From assembly GCA_016206585.1 (NCBI GenBank), contig JACQRE010000036.1, forward strand, positions 1-12,995: a DNA stretch of 12,995 bases, in the 5' to 3' direction. The DNA comes from Candidatus Omnitrophota bacterium. Lineage in GTDB: Bacteria > Omnitrophota > Gorgyraeia > Aquiviventales > Aquiviventaceae. Position 1 is the first letter of the stretch. Each line of letters starts with the position of its first letter. The position numbers were made by a program, and so were the translations under genes. Under the pieces are notes generated by a model. It was not told where the DNA came from, ran no database searches, and saw only the letters and a list, made by a program, of their open reading frames with translations. Shown here one piece after another: positions 1-5,763 of the stretch.

Positions 1-171
1 ATCGGTGGTAAACGGGCACTCCAGGCGGTAGCAGCCCTCGTCTTTATCGAGGCAGTTGACGATCCGCCAGGCGCCATCCTCGTGATGCGCGGCGATGGCC
101 GACACGGGCTTGCCGAGCGGCCTGCACTGGACCGGGGAGTGGCGAATCTCGAGGGGCAAGCCCTGGCTCAT
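1..171 (-). CDS. Unidentified protein, N-terminal 57 residues (runs off left edge)
   Basis: An open frame starts at ATG 171-169 and stays open to base 1, so only its first 57 codons are visible. Its start codon shares one base with the stop of the preceding gene (TGATG), which implies translational coupling and is the reason for choosing this start. The visible part begins MSQGLPLEIRHSPVQC and ends CLDKDEGCYRLECPFTTD. Cysteines fall at residues 16, 40, 47 and 52. The closely spaced last three hint at a metal-binding knuckle or disulfides, but that is a guess. There is no signal peptide or membrane segment in the visible part. I do not recognise the family, and the missing C-terminus prevents any functional call. 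It probably forms a two-gene operon with the 51-residue protein upstream. Confidence 0.6.
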   Translation of the reverse strand, partial: MSQGLPLEIRHSPVQCRPLGKPVSAIAAHHEDGAWRIVNCLDKDEGCYRLECPFTTD

Positions 172-326
172 CAACGAGGGGTCGCCGGCGTCTTGATGGG
201 AGGCAGGACGACGGTCCACCGGCGGCCGCAGAGCGTACAGGCCCAGTACTCGATGAGGCCGAAGGCGTCCACGAAGCGCTCGACTTGCCAGAATCGCCGA
301 TGGGCGGCGCGGCACCAGACGTTCAT
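171..326 (-). CDS. Small Cys/His (zinc-ribbon-like) protein, 51 aa
   Basis: This short ORF begins MNVWCRAAHRRFWQVERF and contains a CTLCGRRW knuckle. C5 and H9 plus C30 and C33 give a possible C-x3-H / C-x2-C zinc site, so a mini zinc ribbon is a reasonable structural guess. A G-rich Shine-Dalgarno (AGGGGGG) lies about 8 bases before ATG 326-324. A good sigma70-type promoter sits about 30 bases further upstream, and the stop overlaps the next start (TGATG). Together these support a real gene despite its size. The sequence is rich in aromatic and arginine residues, with no export signal. No function is known to me. It could bind nucleic acid or act as a small regulator of its coupled neighbour, but this is inference from Cys/His spacing only. 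Confidence 0.62.
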   Translation of the reverse strand: MNVWCRAAHRRFWQVERFVDAFGLIEYWACTLCGRRWTVVLPPIKTPATPR

Positions 327-360
327 CCGCGGATCCCCCCTGTGAGAGCGGCGTACAGCC

Positions 361-375
361 CCAGTGTAGCACTGG
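361..375. promoter_or_regulatory. Perfect 6-3-6 palindrome over the -10 box (operator candidate)
   Basis: CCAGTG-TAG-CACTGG is a perfect inverted repeat of two 6-bp arms with a 3-bp centre. On the minus strand the -10 hexamer TACACT (363-368) lies inside it, so a dimeric repressor bound here would block RNA polymerase. No regulator family can be named from this sequence alone. It could also fold as a weak hairpin downstream of the methyltransferase gene, but there is no T-tract. Confidence 0.45.
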
Positions 376-390
376 AGCGGGCGCTGTCAA
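363..390 (-). promoter_or_regulatory. Sigma70-type promoter for the 326-1 gene pair
   Basis: On the minus strand a perfect -35 TTGACA (385-390) is followed by a 16-base spacer and a -10 TACACT (363-368). Transcription would start near 356, giving a leader of about 30 bases before ATG 326. The -35 box contains the TGA stop codon of the rRNA methyltransferase gene (387-389), so the promoter is packed against the upstream gene. Confidence 0.6.
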
Positions 391-1679
391 GCACCCCGGT
401 GGGGCCGGAGCTCCGCGAGCGGCTCGCATGAAGCGATCAGGCCTTTGAGGTAGTCGCCCTCGGGAAACGCGACCGGATGGTCGATGGGATGCCCGGTGCG
501 CGCCAGCTCCCGCAGCGACCACCCCGCCTGCCCCGCCGCGCGGTGGACTACCGCGAAGAACGCCTCCGCACTCACCTGCCCCGTGCAGGACGAGAGGCAC
601 AGCACGCCGCCCGGTTCTGCCACCCTGAGCCCCAACCGCACCAGCTTCGCGTAGGCGGCCAGGGCGGCGCGCACCTCGGCCTTCGTCTTCGCGAAGGCCG
701 GCGGATCGAGCAGGACGAGGCCGAACCGCTCGCGGCGCCGGGCCAACTGCTCCAGCATCTTAAACGCCTCGCCGTCGATGAACCGGTGCCGGATCTTCGC
801 GACGGCCGGATACGTCCGGTTGAGCGCGTAATGGCGCGCGGCCATCTGCAGTGCGGCTCGGCTCATCTCGACACTCGTCACCGCCACCGCTCCGCCCCGC
901 GCGGCGTGCACGGAGAAAGCGCCGGTGTAGGCGAACACGTCGAGCACGGTGCGGCCGCGGCTCAATGGCTCGATCCGCGCGCGATTGTCCCGCTGGTCGA
1001 GAAAGAACCCCGTCTTGTGGCCGCGCACGACGTCCGCCTCAAACCGCAGCCCGTGCTCCAGGAACCCCACCGGACCGGACGGCGGCTTCCCCAGGAGCGT
1101 GAGGCCGTCCGAGCATCCATGGAGGTGGGGTGTTGCGTGGTGGACCGCGCGGCCCAGCCGCAGCACGATCCGCGCTGACGGGATTACCGCGCCAACCGCT
1201 TCGAGCACCGAGCCCAGGTGCGGGATCCACGCGGCGGTGTACAGCTTGAGGACGAGCGTGCGGTCGTACTGGTCGAGGACGAGCCCTGGCAGGCCGTCGT
1301 TTTCCCCGTGGACCAGTCGGTAGGCGGTCGTGTCGCGGCGCGCGATCAGCGCCTGGCGTCGGTACCGCGCCTTCGCCAGGCGCTCGGCGAACCACCGGGC
1401 GTCGATCTCGGCCGGCTTGTAGCGCTGGAGGATGCGCGTCCGGATGGGCGAGGTGGGATCGTAGAGCCCCAGCGCGAGGAAGCGATCCCGGCGGTCGTAG
1501 ACGGCTGCCAGGTCGCCGGGCACCCCTTCGCCGCGCTGCTTACGGATCGCCTCGCGGTACAGCCAGGGGTGTCCGAGCCGCAGGCGCCGCTCCGCCTCGC
1601 TGTGGATGTGCAGGGCGATGCGCCGCGCGGGAGGTGCGGGCCGCGACGCGAGGAGCTCGTGGGCGCGCGTCGCGGTCAC
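387..1679 (-). CDS. rlmI: RlmI-type class I SAM-dependent 23S rRNA methyltransferase (m5C)
   Basis: The 430-residue product has the architecture of RlmI, which methylates C5 of a 23S rRNA cytosine (C1962 in E. coli). An N-terminal PUA-like region spans about 20-95 (GHPWLYREAI, then DPTSPIRTRIL). The middle domain ends in HKTGFFLDQRDNR (221-233). The Rossmann methyltransferase domain follows, with motif I VLDVFAYTGAFSVHAA (245-260), acidic E271 after the next strand, and motif IV LLDPPAFAKTK (323-333). C365 in SSCTG matches the conserved cysteine of the family, and HPVAFPEGDYLKG (401-413) is the typical C-terminus. Length is slightly above the usual ~400 because of an N-terminal extension. The start overlaps the stop of the preceding lipoprotein gene by four bases (ATGA). 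Exact target specificity is inferred; an RlmK/L-like or other rRNA target is possible. Confidence 0.9.
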   Translation of the reverse strand: MTATRAHELLASRPAPPARRIALHIHSEAERRLRLGHPWLYREAIRKQRGEGVPGDLAAVYDRRDRFLALGLYDPTSPIRTRILQRYKPAEIDARWFAERLAKARYRRQALIARRDTTAYRLVHGENDGLPGLVLDQYDRTLVLKLYTAAWIPHLGSVLEAVGAVIPSARIVLRLGRAVHHATPHLHGCSDGLTLLGKPPSGPVGFLEHGLRFEADVVRGHKTGFFLDQRDNRARIEPLSRGRTVLDVFAYTGAFSVHAARGGAVAVTSVEMSRAALQMAARHYALNRTYPAVAKIRHRFIDGEAFKMLEQLARRRERFGLVLLDPPAFAKTKAEVRAALAAYAKLVRLGLRVAEPGGVLCLSSCTGQVSAEAFFAVVHRAAGQAGWSLRELARTGHPIDHPVAFPEGDYLKGLIASCEPLAELRPHRGA

Positions 1680-2056
1680 CGCGAGCGGACGGCCAGCCCC
1701 TCGGCGGTGAGCACGTCGTAGGGGATGGCGATGAAGAACGGGATGAGGCTGAAGGCGTTCTCCGCGCCGTAGCGCACGAAGATCACGGCGTCCGCCCCGA
1801 CCCGCCGGGCCTCGTTGCGCAGCCGCTCACTGAGTTCGTCATAGCCCAGCCGGGCCATGCCGCTCACATGGAGGACGCCGATCTCCTGATACGGACGGCC
1901 CAGATCGCCGACCGTCAGCACGACCGGCGCATCGGATGGCCGGCTCTCAAACCGGGTGCCGGGATTGAGCAGGACGACGTCGTTCCGCCCCGCCGCGCAC
2001 CCTGAGAGGAAGAGTGCGCCGCTCACCCACAGCAACGCGGCACGAGAGCCGGCCAT
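1676..2056 (-). CDS. Small outer-membrane lipoprotein, 126 aa, YbjQ-like fold possible
   Basis: A type II signal peptide opens the protein (MAGSRAALLWVSGALFLSGC) with a lipobox LSGC and the lipidated Cys at residue 20. The mature part contains RPYQEIGVLHVSGM followed by a helix and GADAVIFVRYG. This strand-helix-strand pattern ending in GADAVI recalls YbjQ-like and related small lipoprotein domains, but the match is weak. The gene sits nine bases after the stop of the 2821-2066 gene, without a clear Shine-Dalgarno, so it is probably read by coupling. It overlaps the methyltransferase start by ATGA. Its function is unknown. The tie to an rRNA methyltransferase is most likely just operon packing. 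Confidence 0.8.
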   Translation of the reverse strand: MAGSRAALLWVSGALFLSGCAAGRNDVVLLNPGTRFESRPSDAPVVLTVGDLGRPYQEIGVLHVSGMARLGYDELSERLRNEARRVGADAVIFVRYGAENAFSLIPFFIAIPYDVLTAEGLAVRSR

Positions 2057-2065
2057 GCGCGAACG

Positions 2066-2821
2066 TTATCGGTTGTGCCCGGGCGCTGAGGAGCCCTGGC
2101 CCGGCGAGCCGTCCTGGCCAAACCCGTGACCGGGCTTGCCGATGGCCCCGCCGCCGACCATCGAGTTCGCTCCGCCGGCACCAAGACCTTTGGATTTCTC
2201 GCTCCCGGAGCGCTCCACTCCTCCGCCGCGCGAACCGAAGAGCCCGAAGAACCCCTTGCCCTTGCTCTTGCCGGACTTGCCTGGCGACGAGCCGGAACGG
2301 GTGATCGACTCCGCTTGCCCCGCGGCCCCGCTCGTCGAGTCAGCACCGGCGGCCGATGGGGCCGGCGGCTCGCTCACCGGAGGTGCTTGCCCTCCCCGCT
2401 TCGTCGATGGACCCAGCTTCGTCCCCAGCTCCTGGGCGATCTGGCCCCATCCCATCTGGCTGTCCTGGCGCATCGCCATGACCTGGTCGATGTTCTCTTG
2501 CGTGACCCCACCCGGCATCTGCTTGGCCAGCGAGAGCGCGTGGTGGATCTCGCCGTAGCCAAGCTGCTGCTCGCGCAGCGACTGAATCGTCTCGGTCTCG
2601 ACGTTGAACTCGGCCGCCAGCCGCTCGGTGACCCGCTGGGCTCCCGCCGGAGTCGAGGCCTCTTCATCGATGGTGGTGTCCGCCCCTTCCGCGGGCGGCG
2701 AGGTGTCCGGCGGCGTGGTCGCCGTCGGGTCGTCCACCGCCCAAACCGTCCCGGACCCGGCAACGGCCACCGCCAAGAGCAGTCCCCACACCGTGCTCCG
2801 CCTAAGCCATCGTCTTGTCAT
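2066..2821 (-). CDS. Secreted/periplasmic protein with duplicated helical motif and G/S/K-rich tail, 251 aa
   Basis: The start at 2821 (MTRRWLRRSTVWGLLL) is chosen over an upstream one at 2869 because AGGAGGGG lies about four bases before it and a signal peptide follows at once, with cleavage likely near residue 28 (TVWA). A Pro/Thr-rich linker (31-60) leads to a helical region of about 60-138. This region carries two copies of a motif: QQLGYGEIHHAL (85-96) and SQMGWGQIAQEL (121-132), each preceded by an isoleucine-led helix. The rest (139-251) is low-complexity Gly/Ser/Lys sequence around KGKGFFGLFGSRGGG and is probably disordered. Similar two-repeat exported proteins occur in environmental diderms, but I know of no function. 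It is the first gene of the 2821-387 cluster. Export to the periplasm is inferred; the tail might bind polyanions. Confidence 0.72.
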   Translation of the reverse strand: MTRRWLRRSTVWGLLLAVAVAGSGTVWAVDDPTATTPPDTSPPAEGADTTIDEEASTPAGAQRVTERLAAEFNVETETIQSLREQQLGYGEIHHALSLAKQMPGGVTQENIDQVMAMRQDSQMGWGQIAQELGTKLGPSTKRGGQAPPVSEPPAPSAAGADSTSGAAGQAESITRSGSSPGKSGKSKGKGFFGLFGSRGGGVERSGSEKSKGLGAGGANSMVGGGAIGKPGHGFGQDGSPGQGSSAPGHNR

Positions 2822-2850
2822 CGCACCCCTCCTATTGAACGCCTCGCGCC

Positions 2851-2879
2851 AGTGTACACCAGCGCACACGGCAGTTCCA
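2851..2879 (-). promoter_or_regulatory. Weak sigma70-like promoter candidate for the 2821-387 cluster
   Basis: On the minus strand a -10-like TACACT (2851-2856) is separated by 17 bases from a poor -35, TGGAAC (2874-2879). It lies between the hairpin closing the upstream operon and the gene starting at 2821, where a promoter is expected. The -35 matches consensus at only three positions, so this is tentative. Confidence 0.25.
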
Positions 2880-2890
2880 TCTCCTCCTAC

Positions 2891-2923
2891 GGCAAGGCCG
2901 CAGCATCTGGCTGCGGCCTTGCC
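2891..2923 (-). terminator. 13-bp perfect hairpin closing the barrel operon
   Basis: GGCAAGGCCGCAG (2891-2903) pairs perfectly with CTGCGGCCTTGCC (2911-2923) around a 7-base loop. It lies 27 bases past the stop of the outer-membrane barrel gene and before the next transcription unit, which is the position of a terminator. Neither side has a T-tract, so it is not a textbook intrinsic terminator. It may act with Rho or protect the mRNA 3' end. Confidence 0.6.
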
Positions 2924-2950
2924 CCTCCACCTGCCCGATGCGGATCCACC

Positions 2951-3559
2951 TCAGAACCGCAGACCAAACGCAACACCGGGCATGACATCCGCCCCGGTCC
3001 CGAAGCCGGTGTGGAGGTTGGTGAAGTTGACCAGCGTGGTGGCGGTCATGCTCATGCCCGAGTCCAGCGTGTGCTCATAGCCCACGCCGACGGGCACCAG
3101 CCATGACGTGTCGGACCGGAGAAAGTCCGAGTGGACAAACCCGAGTCCGCTCTGGAGCGCGATCTTGCCGCGGCCGTTCGTGCCGGCCAGCGGGATCCAG
3201 TACTTCCCCTGCGCCGACACCCCGACCTGGGCCATGTCGTCGGTGACCCCCAGCTGAACCAGCGGCCCCACCGACACGTTGTCCGCCACAAAGTACTCGA
3301 CGTTCCCGTTCAGGGCGAAGGCCGTCTTATCCGGCGTGCCGCCCAGAAACCCCAGCGAGCCGCCGCTGGCCCATGTGCCTTGCTCCAACTCGGAGCTGGC
3401 GTACTGTGCGCTCGATCCGGGGCCCTTGGTCGCGTACGCACTCGCACTGTCACCAGAGGCCTGGGTCTCAGACTGCCCTGTGGCCGTCCGGCTCGCGCCG
3501 ACCACGGCCAGGCTCACCAGGATCATGCCACCAATCAGCCGAATCCCCATGGCGTTCAT
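2951..3559 (-). CDS. Outer-membrane beta-barrel protein, 202 aa
   Basis: The start at 3559 (MNAMGIRLIGGMILVSLAVV) has AGGAGG six bases upstream. A signal peptide covers about 1-28, then a Ser/Ala/Gly/Gln-rich stretch (29-60). From about residue 62 there are alternating polar/apolar strands with aromatic girdles, for example GSLGFLGGTPDKTAFALN, NVEYFVADNVSVGPLVQLG, GKYWIPLAG and LVPVGVGYEHTL. The protein ends in GVAFGLRF, with the terminal Phe typical of BAM-assembled barrels. Length and strand spacing suit an eight-stranded OmpA/OmpW/OmpX-like barrel, but the precise family is not certain. It is the last gene of the cluster with the winged-helix and hemerythrin genes, and a stable hairpin follows. 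It may be a small porin or a structural barrel; the substrate is unknown. Confidence 0.8.
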   Translation of the reverse strand: MNAMGIRLIGGMILVSLAVVGASRTATGQSETQASGDSASAYATKGPGSSAQYASSELEQGTWASGGSLGFLGGTPDKTAFALNGNVEYFVADNVSVGPLVQLGVTDDMAQVGVSAQGKYWIPLAGTNGRGKIALQSGLGFVHSDFLRSDTSWLVPVGVGYEHTLDSGMSMTATTLVNFTNLHTGFGTGADVMPGVAFGLRF

Positions 3560-3609
3560 GATGTCCCTCCTGTGTTGACCTGCTGCACACCCGACTGCCA
3601 CGATCCGGA

Positions 3610-4098
3610 TCAATACGTGAACTCCCATCGGCGGACCCGATTGACCGGCGACAGCTCGACCAGTGCGTCCGGAGTATCCGGGACACGGCGGACCCGGTCA
3701 TTCAACGACCACGCGAGCGCCGGGAACAGCTTGTACTCCTGGGCATCCATGTGATAGCGGAACTGTGCGATCGCCAGCTCCAGCGGCCCGCGCATGTACC
3801 AGACCGTGCTCGCCGAGGAGGCACCGCTCAACTGCCAGATCGCCTGGTTCAGCGCATGCGCCTCATCTCCGTGCCCCTCCGCCAGCGCCGTCAGCTCTCT
3901 GGCACCCAGCGGACCCCGACACGTGGTGATTAGCTCGCTCTCCCGCCGCATGTGATCGCGCAACCGATGGTCCAGCGTAAAGCAGAGCTCCCGGACCACG
4001 AACCGCGTGTCCCCCCGCAGCCCGAGCGCCGCATCCAGGGCGTCGAGCAGCGTGCGGAACCGGTCGTGGTCATGCAGCAAGGAATCGGTCGTCTTCAT
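3610..4098 (-). CDS. Hemerythrin-like (HHE) cation-binding protein, 162 aa
   Basis: The sequence is an all-helical four-helix-bundle candidate with the histidine/carboxylate pattern of HHE domains. H9 and H11 are in LLHDHDRF, H44, H48 and E53 in LDHRLRDHMRRESELI, H76 and H81 in HGDEAH, and H116 and E121 in YHMDAQEYKLFPAL. These would hold a di-iron site that binds O2 or responds to NO/redox state. The start at ATG 4098 has AAAGGAGG eight bases upstream, and no signal peptide is visible, so the protein is cytoplasmic. It follows the small winged-helix gene by 24 bases and precedes the barrel gene by about 50 bases on the same strand. Pairing with a candidate DNA-binding protein suggests sensing, but iron storage or repair roles also occur in this family. 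Confidence 0.88.
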   Translation of the reverse strand: MKTTDSLLHDHDRFRTLLDALDAALGLRGDTRFVVRELCFTLDHRLRDHMRRESELITTCRGPLGARELTALAEGHGDEAHALNQAIWQLSGASSASTVWYMRGPLELAIAQFRYHMDAQEYKLFPALAWSLNDRVRRVPDTPDALVELSPVNRVRRWEFTY

Positions 4099-4122
4099 CG
4101 CGTGTGCCTCCTTTCCGGTTGG

Positions 4123-4425
4123 TCAGGCGGGTTCGCCGCGTGACGGGCCGTCCGGTGAGGCCGGCTCCAGCACGACTTCCAGATCGCGGCGGATCCCCCG
4201 CACCAGCCCCTGCCGGATCAGCGCGCCCACCCCCATCACGACGACCATGGTGGGCCACTCCAGCATGCGGATGATGCGGCGCATCGTCGAAGCGCCGTGC
4301 GCCTCCAGATAGCTCAGGATCTCCCCTTCCACGACGCCGAGCACCGTCACCAGCGGCGTTCCCATCCCGGCGGGTGAACGCTGAAGCGCTGGCGCGTCCC
4401 CGGACACTGCAGGCATCATGCTCAT
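4123..4425 (-). CDS. Small winged-helix-like protein, possible transcriptional regulator, 100 aa
   Basis: The start at 4425 (MSMMPAVSGDAPALQRS) is preferred because a G-rich Shine-Dalgarno (AAAGGGGGG) lies four bases before it. The frame is open further upstream to 4506. Residues about 27-85 read as a winged helix: GEILSYLEAHG, TMRRIIRMLEW (second helix), TMVVVMGVGALIRQGLVRGI (recognition helix and wing start), then RDLEVVLEP (beta wing). The same layout occurs in small MarR/ArsR-like domains, and LIRQGLV is the usual link between recognition helix and wing. The C-terminal 15 residues are Pro/Gly/Ser-rich. It heads the cluster with hemerythrin and the outer-membrane barrel, so it may control that operon. 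Family assignment rests on secondary-structure pattern only; DNA binding is inferred. Confidence 0.65.
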   Translation of the reverse strand: MSMMPAVSGDAPALQRSPAGMGTPLVTVLGVVEGEILSYLEAHGASTMRRIIRMLEWPTMVVVMGVGALIRQGLVRGIRRDLEVVLEPASPDGPSRGEPA

Positions 4426-4565
4426 CACGCCCCCCTTTAGTCCACGCCCTCTGTGAGACCGAGCCGATGAACCGCTCACCGGTGTGGCTAAGGTACCAAA
4501 CGGCACCTAACAGGAGGATGACGTCTCGATGACAGAATGTTCATCATCTTGCAGCGCCGGGAGGG

Positions 4566-5291
4566 TCAGAGCGTCAACGACGGACCGAAGATCCGCAGCC
4601 AGGAGAGCCAGCTCCGGTACTCAGGGCAGTGGCGCGCGACCACCGCCCAGAACCGCGGCGAGTGGTTCGGCTCAACGCGGTGTGCTAGCTCGTGCGCCAC
4701 GACGTAGTTCAGCACCTCGGGCGGGGCCATCACCAGCCGGAAGCTGAAGCTCAGGCGGCCCTGTACTGAGCAGCTGCCCCACCGGCTGCGCGGATCGCGC
4801 ACCGTCACCCGCGTCCACGCTACCCCCATCGCCTGGCCAAGCGCGGCCGTCCGCGCCGTCAGGACCGCCGACGCCTCGCCGAGGTACCACCGCTTGAGGA
4901 GCCGCCGCGCCCCCTCGAGGCCTGGCTGGCGCATCGACACCACCAGCTCGCGCGCGTTGGTCCGCGCCACGCCGGAGCGCCGGCCGTCCTCGAGGCGCAC
5001 CGCGTGCTCCTCTCCGCGATACGGCAGCGTCGATCCGTACGGCCATCGCCTGGGGAGCCGCGCGGAGAGGGCCGCGAACCGGTCGAGGTGGCGCAGCGCC
5101 CAGCGCTGGTGCCGCAGGATGAACGCTTCGGCTTGCCGGAGGGTGGCGGTGGGCGGGATCGTGACGACGAGCCCGGTCTCCGGACGGATCCAGAGACCGA
5201 TCGCGCGCGCCCTGGTGCTGGAACGGATCGTGTAGGCGATGGTCCGGCCGCAGGCCATCACCTGAGCCGTGGGCAGCCGCTGAGAGATCAT
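4566..5291 (-). CDS. YgjP/SprT-like zinc metallopeptidase (DUF45, M48-related)
   Basis: The C-terminal half holds the zinc motif YVVAHELAHRVEPNHSPRFW: with this start the ligands are H200 and H204, with catalytic E201 and third-ligand candidate H210. VRDPRSRWGSCS and LSFSFRLVMAPPEVLNYVV just upstream are the other family landmarks (WGSCS, then N-rich strand). The N-terminal part (IGLWIRPETGLVVTIPP, then FILRHQRWALRHLDRF) is the DUF45 beta-rich domain and helix. The length of about 241 is normal. The substrate is unknown for this family; the protein lacks a signal peptide and is probably cytoplasmic. The start is uncertain: ATG 5291 is chosen, but a GTG at 5312 has a good Shine-Dalgarno formed by the right arm of the upstream terminator, and ATG 5258 is also possible. 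I found no convincing promoter of its own. Confidence 0.87.
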   Translation of the reverse strand: MISQRLPTAQVMACGRTIAYTIRSSTRARAIGLWIRPETGLVVTIPPTATLRQAEAFILRHQRWALRHLDRFAALSARLPRRWPYGSTLPYRGEEHAVRLEDGRRSGVARTNARELVVSMRQPGLEGARRLLKRWYLGEASAVLTARTAALGQAMGVAWTRVTVRDPRSRWGSCSVQGRLSFSFRLVMAPPEVLNYVVAHELAHRVEPNHSPRFWAVVARHCPEYRSWLSWLRIFGPSLTL

Positions 5292-5314
5292 GGCGCAAAC
5301 CCGAGACTTCACAC

Positions 5315-5346
5315 AAAAACCCCCTCCCGCTCGATGCGGGAGGGGG
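5315..5346 (-). terminator. Strong Rho-independent terminator of the zinc-ribbon gene
   Basis: Read on the minus strand, an 11-bp perfect GC stem (5346-5336 with 5330-5320) encloses a 5-base loop ATCGA and is followed directly by TTTTT (5319-5315). It begins 23 bases after the zinc-ribbon stop. The 3' arm also offers a GGAGGGGG that could serve as Shine-Dalgarno for a GTG at 5312. Confidence 0.9.
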
Positions 5347-5369
5347 AGAGTCGTCTGACGAGGAACGAG

Positions 5370-5558
5370 TTACCGGCCGCCGGTGCCTTTTCGCTTCGAG
5401 AAACAGTCTCGGCAGTACACGGGCCGGTCTCCGCTGGGCTTGAACGGCACCTCGCATTCCTTCTTGCACTCGGCGCATACGGCCTTGTGCACCTCGCGCG
5501 GCCGTCCGCCGAACCCGCCACCTCCGCCGAACCCGCCCCCGCCTTCTTGAAACGCCAT
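5370..5558 (-). CDS. Small glycine-rich zinc-ribbon protein, 62 aa
   Basis: The product begins MAFQEGGGGFGGGGGFGG, a flexible Gly/Phe leader. A four-cysteine zinc ribbon follows: CAEC (28-31) and CRDC (49-52) separated by 17 residues, within VPFKPSGDRPVYCRDCFSKRK. The DRPVYCRDC block is a hallmark of small CxxC zinc-ribbon proteins found in many uncultivated bacterial lineages. Their role is unknown, and nucleic-acid binding is a common guess given the basic C-terminus (SKRKGTGGR). ATG 5558 is chosen because AGGGGGGAGG lies just before it; the same frame is open far upstream but has no other support. The gene is a self-contained unit, with its own leader hairpin and a strong terminator, unlike its operon-bound neighbours. 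This suggests independent and possibly high-level expression. Confidence 0.82.
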   Translation of the reverse strand: MAFQEGGGGFGGGGGFGGRPREVHKAVCAECKKECEVPFKPSGDRPVYCRDCFSKRKGTGGR

Positions 5559-5576
5559 GCCTCCCCCCCTGTTCAC

Positions 5577-5617
5577 GTCACCACACGCAGCGATCCCCGC
5601 TTGCGTGTTCGCGTGAC
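5577..5617 (-). promoter_or_regulatory. Structured 5' leader hairpin before the zinc-ribbon gene
   Basis: On the minus-strand RNA, GTCAC (5617-5613) pairs with GTGAC (5581-5577), ACACGC (5608-5603) with GCGTGT (5588-5583), and AGCG (5601-5598) with CGCT (5592-5589). The terminal loop is GGGAU, with a GCGA internal bulge and single bulged bases. That is 15 base pairs in one nested structure ending six bases before the Shine-Dalgarno region. It matches no riboswitch class I know. Confidence 0.5.
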
Positions 5618-5629
5618 CATACTGCTTTG

Positions 5630-5635
5630 ATTGTA
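5630..5635 (-). promoter_or_regulatory. -10 box candidate for the zinc-ribbon gene
   Basis: TACAAT on the minus strand (one mismatch to TATAAT) would place the transcription start near 5623, just ahead of the leader hairpin. No good -35 is found at 16-18 bases; TTCCCT at 17 bases is poor. The call depends on position as well as sequence. Confidence 0.35.
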
Positions 5636-5763
5636 GCAGAACCGCGCGCCCAAGGGAAGCAAAGGATTGGCCAGCCTCCCCCCCGCGCCATTCCTTAGAG
5701 TGGACTGTGTGATCGTCACAGGCGAACGGTTGTGGGACCGGTAGGGGATGGCCGGAACGCCGG

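Noticed and set aside
477..1178. Long plus-strand open frame (233 codons)
   Set aside because: It lies entirely antisense to the well-supported rRNA methyltransferase, is Arg/Pro-rich and resembles no family. It is a GC shadow.
2126..3106. Plus-strand open frame of 326 codons
   Set aside because: It runs antisense across two supported minus-strand genes and through the 13-bp hairpin, with Arg-rich low-complexity translation and no ribosome site.
4529..4747. Plus-strand frame preceded by AGGAGG
   Set aside because: The spacing from AGGAGG to this ATG is 11 bases, the frame is antisense to the YgjP-like gene and its product is Ser/Arg low complexity.
5708..5720. TGTGA-TCG-TCACA palindrome resembling a CRP site
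   Set aside because: The CRP consensus needs a 6-base centre; here it is 3. No promoter is placed sensibly around it.
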